A model generated the notes under the pieces. It did no database searches, had not been told where the DNA came from, and was given only the letters and a program-made list of their open reading frames with translations. 64,000 nucleotides of DNA from Neptunicella plasticusilytica (GTDB taxonomy: Bacteria; Pseudomonadota; Gammaproteobacteria; Enterobacterales; Alteromonadaceae), in NCBI RefSeq assembly GCF_047922965.1, contig NZ_CP150481.1, positions 1,054,001 through 1,118,000 on the forward strand. Reading direction: 5' to 3'. Positions within the stretch are counted from its first letter, which is position 1. The number at the start of each line of letters is the position of its first letter. A program made the position numbers and the translations under genes. Positions 61,845 to 64,000 of this stretch are shown here, piece after piece.

Positions 61845-63842
61845 ATGCCCTCACGTCGAGAACTAGCCAATGCGATCCGCGCATTGAGTATGGACGCGGT
61901 ACAAAAAGCCAATTCGGGTCACCCGGGAGCACCAATGGGAATGGCGGATATTGCGCAAGTGTTGTGGACGGACTTTATGCAGCACAATCCGCGCAATCCC
62001 AAGTGGGCAAACCGGGATCGCTTTGTATTGTCGAATGGGCATGGCTCAATGCTAATCTATTCATTGTTACATTTAACCGGCTATGACTTGCCAATAGAAG
62101 AGCTAAGCCAGTTTCGTCAGTTGCATTCGCAAACTCCCGGCCACCCAGAATACGGTTATACCCAAGGTGTGGAAACAACCACCGGTCCGTTGGGACAGGG
62201 GCTTAGCAATGCGGTAGGAATGGCGATTGCCGAAAAAGCGTTAGCCGCACAATTTAACCAGCCTGGTCACGATATCGTCGATCACTTTACCTATTGCTTC
62301 CTGGGTGACGGCTGTTTAATGGAAGGGATTTCTCACGAAGTCAGTTCTTTGGCCGGTACACTGGGGTTAGGTAAGTTAATCGCGTTCTGGGATGACAATG
62401 GTATTTCTATTGATGGTGAAGTAGAAGGCTGGTTTACCGACAATACTCCCGCACGCTTTGAAGCTTATGGCTGGCATGTTATTGCTGATGTCGACGGGCA
62501 CGACCCGGAAGCCGTTAAGAACGCAATCGAAGCGGCCCGCCAAGAAACCGGAAAACCGACGTTGATTTGTTGCAAAACCGTTATCGGCTTCGGTTCACCG
62601 AATAAATCCGGTAGTCACGACAGTCATGGAGCTGCACTGGGTGAAGACGAAGTGGCCGCCACGCGCAAAGAACTGGGTTGGTCACATGCACCGTTTGAAA
62701 TTCCTGACGATATTTATGCCGGTTGGGATGCAAAACAGGCCGGTGAGGAACAGGAACAAAGCTGGAATAAGAAATTTGCTTCCTATCAACAAGCCTACCC
62801 TGAGCTAGCGGCCGAGTTTGAGCGTCGTATCAAGGGAGAGTTACCCGCTGATTTTGATAGCAAGGCCGACGCGTTTATTCAGCAATGCCAGGATAAAGCC
62901 GAAAATATTGCCAGTCGTAAGGCTTCTCAAAATAGCATTGAAAATTTTGCCAGTTTCTTGCCAGAAATATTAGGTGGCTCTGCCGATTTGGCCGGTTCAA
63001 ACTTGACCTTATGGTCTGGCTCCAAAGGTCTGACAGCGGATGACGCCAGCGGCAATTATATTTATTACGGGGTACGCGAATTTGGTATGACCGGCATTAT
63101 GAACGGTATTGGCCTGCATGGTGGTTTCCGTCCTTACGGCGCGACTTTCCTGATGTTTATGGAATATGCCCGTAATGCACTGCGTATGTCTGCCTTGATG
63201 GGCATTCCGAATATTCAGGTTTATACCCATGACTCAATTGGTCAGGGCGAAGATGGCCCCACCCACCAACCTATTGAACAATTAGCCAATCTGCGCATGA
63301 CGCCGAATCTGGATACGTGGCGCCCTTGTGATGGTGCCGAAACAGCCGTGGCGTGGAAATCCGCATTAAAACGTACAGACGGTCCAACGGCGTTGGTATT
63401 CAGTCGTCAGGGCTTACCGGCACAAGCGCGTGATGCCGAGCAATTGGCCAATATCGCCCGTGGCGGATACGTGCTTAAAGATTGTAAAGGCACACCGGAG
63501 GTTATTTTAATCGCGACCGGTTCGGAAGTGGGTATAACGGTAGAAGCGGCAGAGTTGCTAGCAGATCAAGGTAAAGCAGTACGTGTCGTATCCATGCCAA
63601 GTACCAGCGTGTTTGATCAACAGGATGCCGATTATCGCGAAGCCGTATTGCCTAAAGCGGTAACCAAACGTGTAGCTGTCGAAGCGGCGCATGTGGATTA
63701 CTGGTGCAAGTATGTCGGTTTTGACGGTGCTGTTGTGGGAATGACCACCTTTGGTGAGTCGGCGCCAGGCGGAGCATTAATGAAGCACTTCGGCTTTACG
63801 GCTGAAGCTGTCGCCAAGTCGGCGACTGAATTGCTGGGCTAA
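61845..63842 (+). CDS. tkt: Transketolase
   Basis: TPP-dependent enzyme of the pentose phosphate and Calvin-type sugar shuffles, 665 residues. The start MPSRRELANAIRALSMDAVQ at 61845 has AGGAG seven bases upstream and matches the E. coli TktA N-terminus; a GTG at 61815 is less likely. Signatures are NSGHPGAPMGMADIAQ, the TPP motif GDGCLMEGISHE with DDNGISIDG, and GQGEDGPTHQPIEQLANLR. Its cofactor is the end product of the thi operon in this window. Confidence 0.97.
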   Translation: MPSRRELANAIRALSMDAVQKANSGHPGAPMGMADIAQVLWTDFMQHNPRNPKWANRDRFVLSNGHGSMLIYSLLHLTGYDLPIEELSQFRQLHSQTPGHPEYGYTQGVETTTGPLGQGLSNAVGMAIAEKALAAQFNQPGHDIVDHFTYCFLGDGCLMEGISHEVSSLAGTLGLGKLIAFWDDNGISIDGEVEGWFTDNTPARFEAYGWHVIADVDGHDPEAVKNAIEAARQETGKPTLICCKTVIGFGSPNKSGSHDSHGAALGEDEVAATRKELGWSHAPFEIPDDIYAGWDAKQAGEEQEQSWNKKFASYQQAYPELAAEFERRIKGELPADFDSKADAFIQQCQDKAENIASRKASQNSIENFASFLPEILGGSADLAGSNLTLWSGSKGLTADDASGNYIYYGVREFGMTGIMNGIGLHGGFRPYGATFLMFMEYARNALRMSALMGIPNIQVYTHDSIGQGEDGPTHQPIEQLANLRMTPNLDTWRPCDGAETAVAWKSALKRTDGPTALVFSRQGLPAQARDAEQLANIARGGYVLKDCKGTPEVILIATGSEVGITVEAAELLADQGKAVRVVSMPSTSVFDQQDADYREAVLPKAVTKRVAVEAAHVDYWCKYVGFDGAVVGMTTFGESAPGGALMKHFGFTAEAVAKSATELLG

Positions 63843-63890
63843 AGGTTTAAACTGAGTTAATCGCTACCGGATAGCGGTGACAACCGATAC

Positions 63891-63920
63891 AATAGGGCGC
63901 TTTATAGCGCCCTATTTTTT
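63891..63920 (+). terminator. Intrinsic terminator after tkt
   Basis: AATAGGGCGCT, a TTAT loop and AGCGCCCTATT form an 11-base perfect stem followed by Ts. Separates tkt from the next gene. Confidence 0.92.
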
Positions 63921-63983
63921 GGTGTAGAACTTGAACTCAAGACCAGACACTCTCTGGTTGCGATGCAGGATAATGAGTAAAAA

Positions 63984-64000
63984 ATGCTTCGAATTGCTAT
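63984..64000 (+). CDS. Partial gene, probably erythrose-4-phosphate dehydrogenase (epd) start
   Basis: The window ends five codons into an ATG frame reading MLRIA, which fits the start of Epd/GAPDH proteins (M-x-R-I-A-I-N-G). In several gammaproteobacteria epd follows tkt. An out-of-frame ATG at 63973 (MSKKCFELL) is the alternative. Too short to be sure. Confidence 0.4.

Noticed and set aside
1..64000. tRNA, rRNA, prophage or intact insertion sequence
   Set aside because: None could be supported by reading both strands; the only mobile-like item is the MITE-like element at 57290-57431.

Overview
This window looks like chromosome from a marine gammaproteobacterium of the Alteromonadales type. 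The evidence is an srmB-type helicase, the housekeeping block ruvX-yqgE-gshB-rsmE next to metK and tkt (a grouping known in Enterobacteria, Vibrio and Shewanella), MetJ-like boxes before metK, a large TonB-dependent receptor, several c-di-GMP proteins, a PEP-CTERM-like protein and a polysaccharide cluster rich in sulfotransferases. I cannot fix the genus from sequence alone. I saw no tRNA, rRNA, CRISPR array, prophage or intact insertion sequence.

Layout. 1-5.6 kb: a minus-strand unit made of a tetrapyrrole-methylase-family enzyme resembling borosin peptide N-methyltransferases, a 58-residue acidic peptide that fits as its precursor, and a TPR/GGDEF protein; then a second diguanylate cyclase and srmB. 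5.8-8.8 kb: a TonB-dependent receptor. 8.8-15.4 kb: a complete thiamine operon (thiC-thiO-thiS-thiG-thiDE-thiF) under a TPP riboswitch. 15.5-16.3 kb: a GntR/FCD regulator. 16.5-39.9 kb: an exopolysaccharide or capsule locus. It has a plus-strand operon (secreted beta-helix protein, sulfotransferase, acyltransferase), a convergent minus-strand assembly operon (glycosyltransferases, two more sulfotransferases, Wzx-like flippase, Wzy/ligase-like protein, WecG-type transferase), an export and control block (outer-membrane barrel, Wza-like protein, Wzc-like tyrosine kinase, CpsB-type phosphatase) and a divergent initiating sugar-phosphate transferase. The expected product is a sulfated, acylated polysaccharide made by the Wzx/Wzy route.

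40-47.5 kb: an oxidoreductase/LytTR pair, an S9 peptidase that appears inserted beside a duplicated acyltransferase 5' end, the acyltransferase, pagL and cca. 47.6-51.8 kb: an ExeA/GspA-like ATPase with a GspB-like partner, a PEP-CTERM-like protein, and an HD-GYP protein that shares its N-terminal domain with the GspB-like protein. 52-57 kb: ruvX, yqgE, gshB, a cupin, rsmE and a two-gene ABC exporter. 57.1-57.75 kb: a gene-free block of inverted repeats, including a MITE-like element. 57.8-64 kb: an M48 lipoprotein protease, a receiver-TPR protein, metK, tkt and the first codons of what is probably epd.

The strongest lead for an undescribed system is the split-borosin-like pair at 1787-2786. 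The enzyme keeps the Y-x5-R-x3-Y catalytic spacing of borosin methyltransferases. The peptide gene starts 19 bases downstream with its own ribosome-binding site and ends inside a perfect hairpin.
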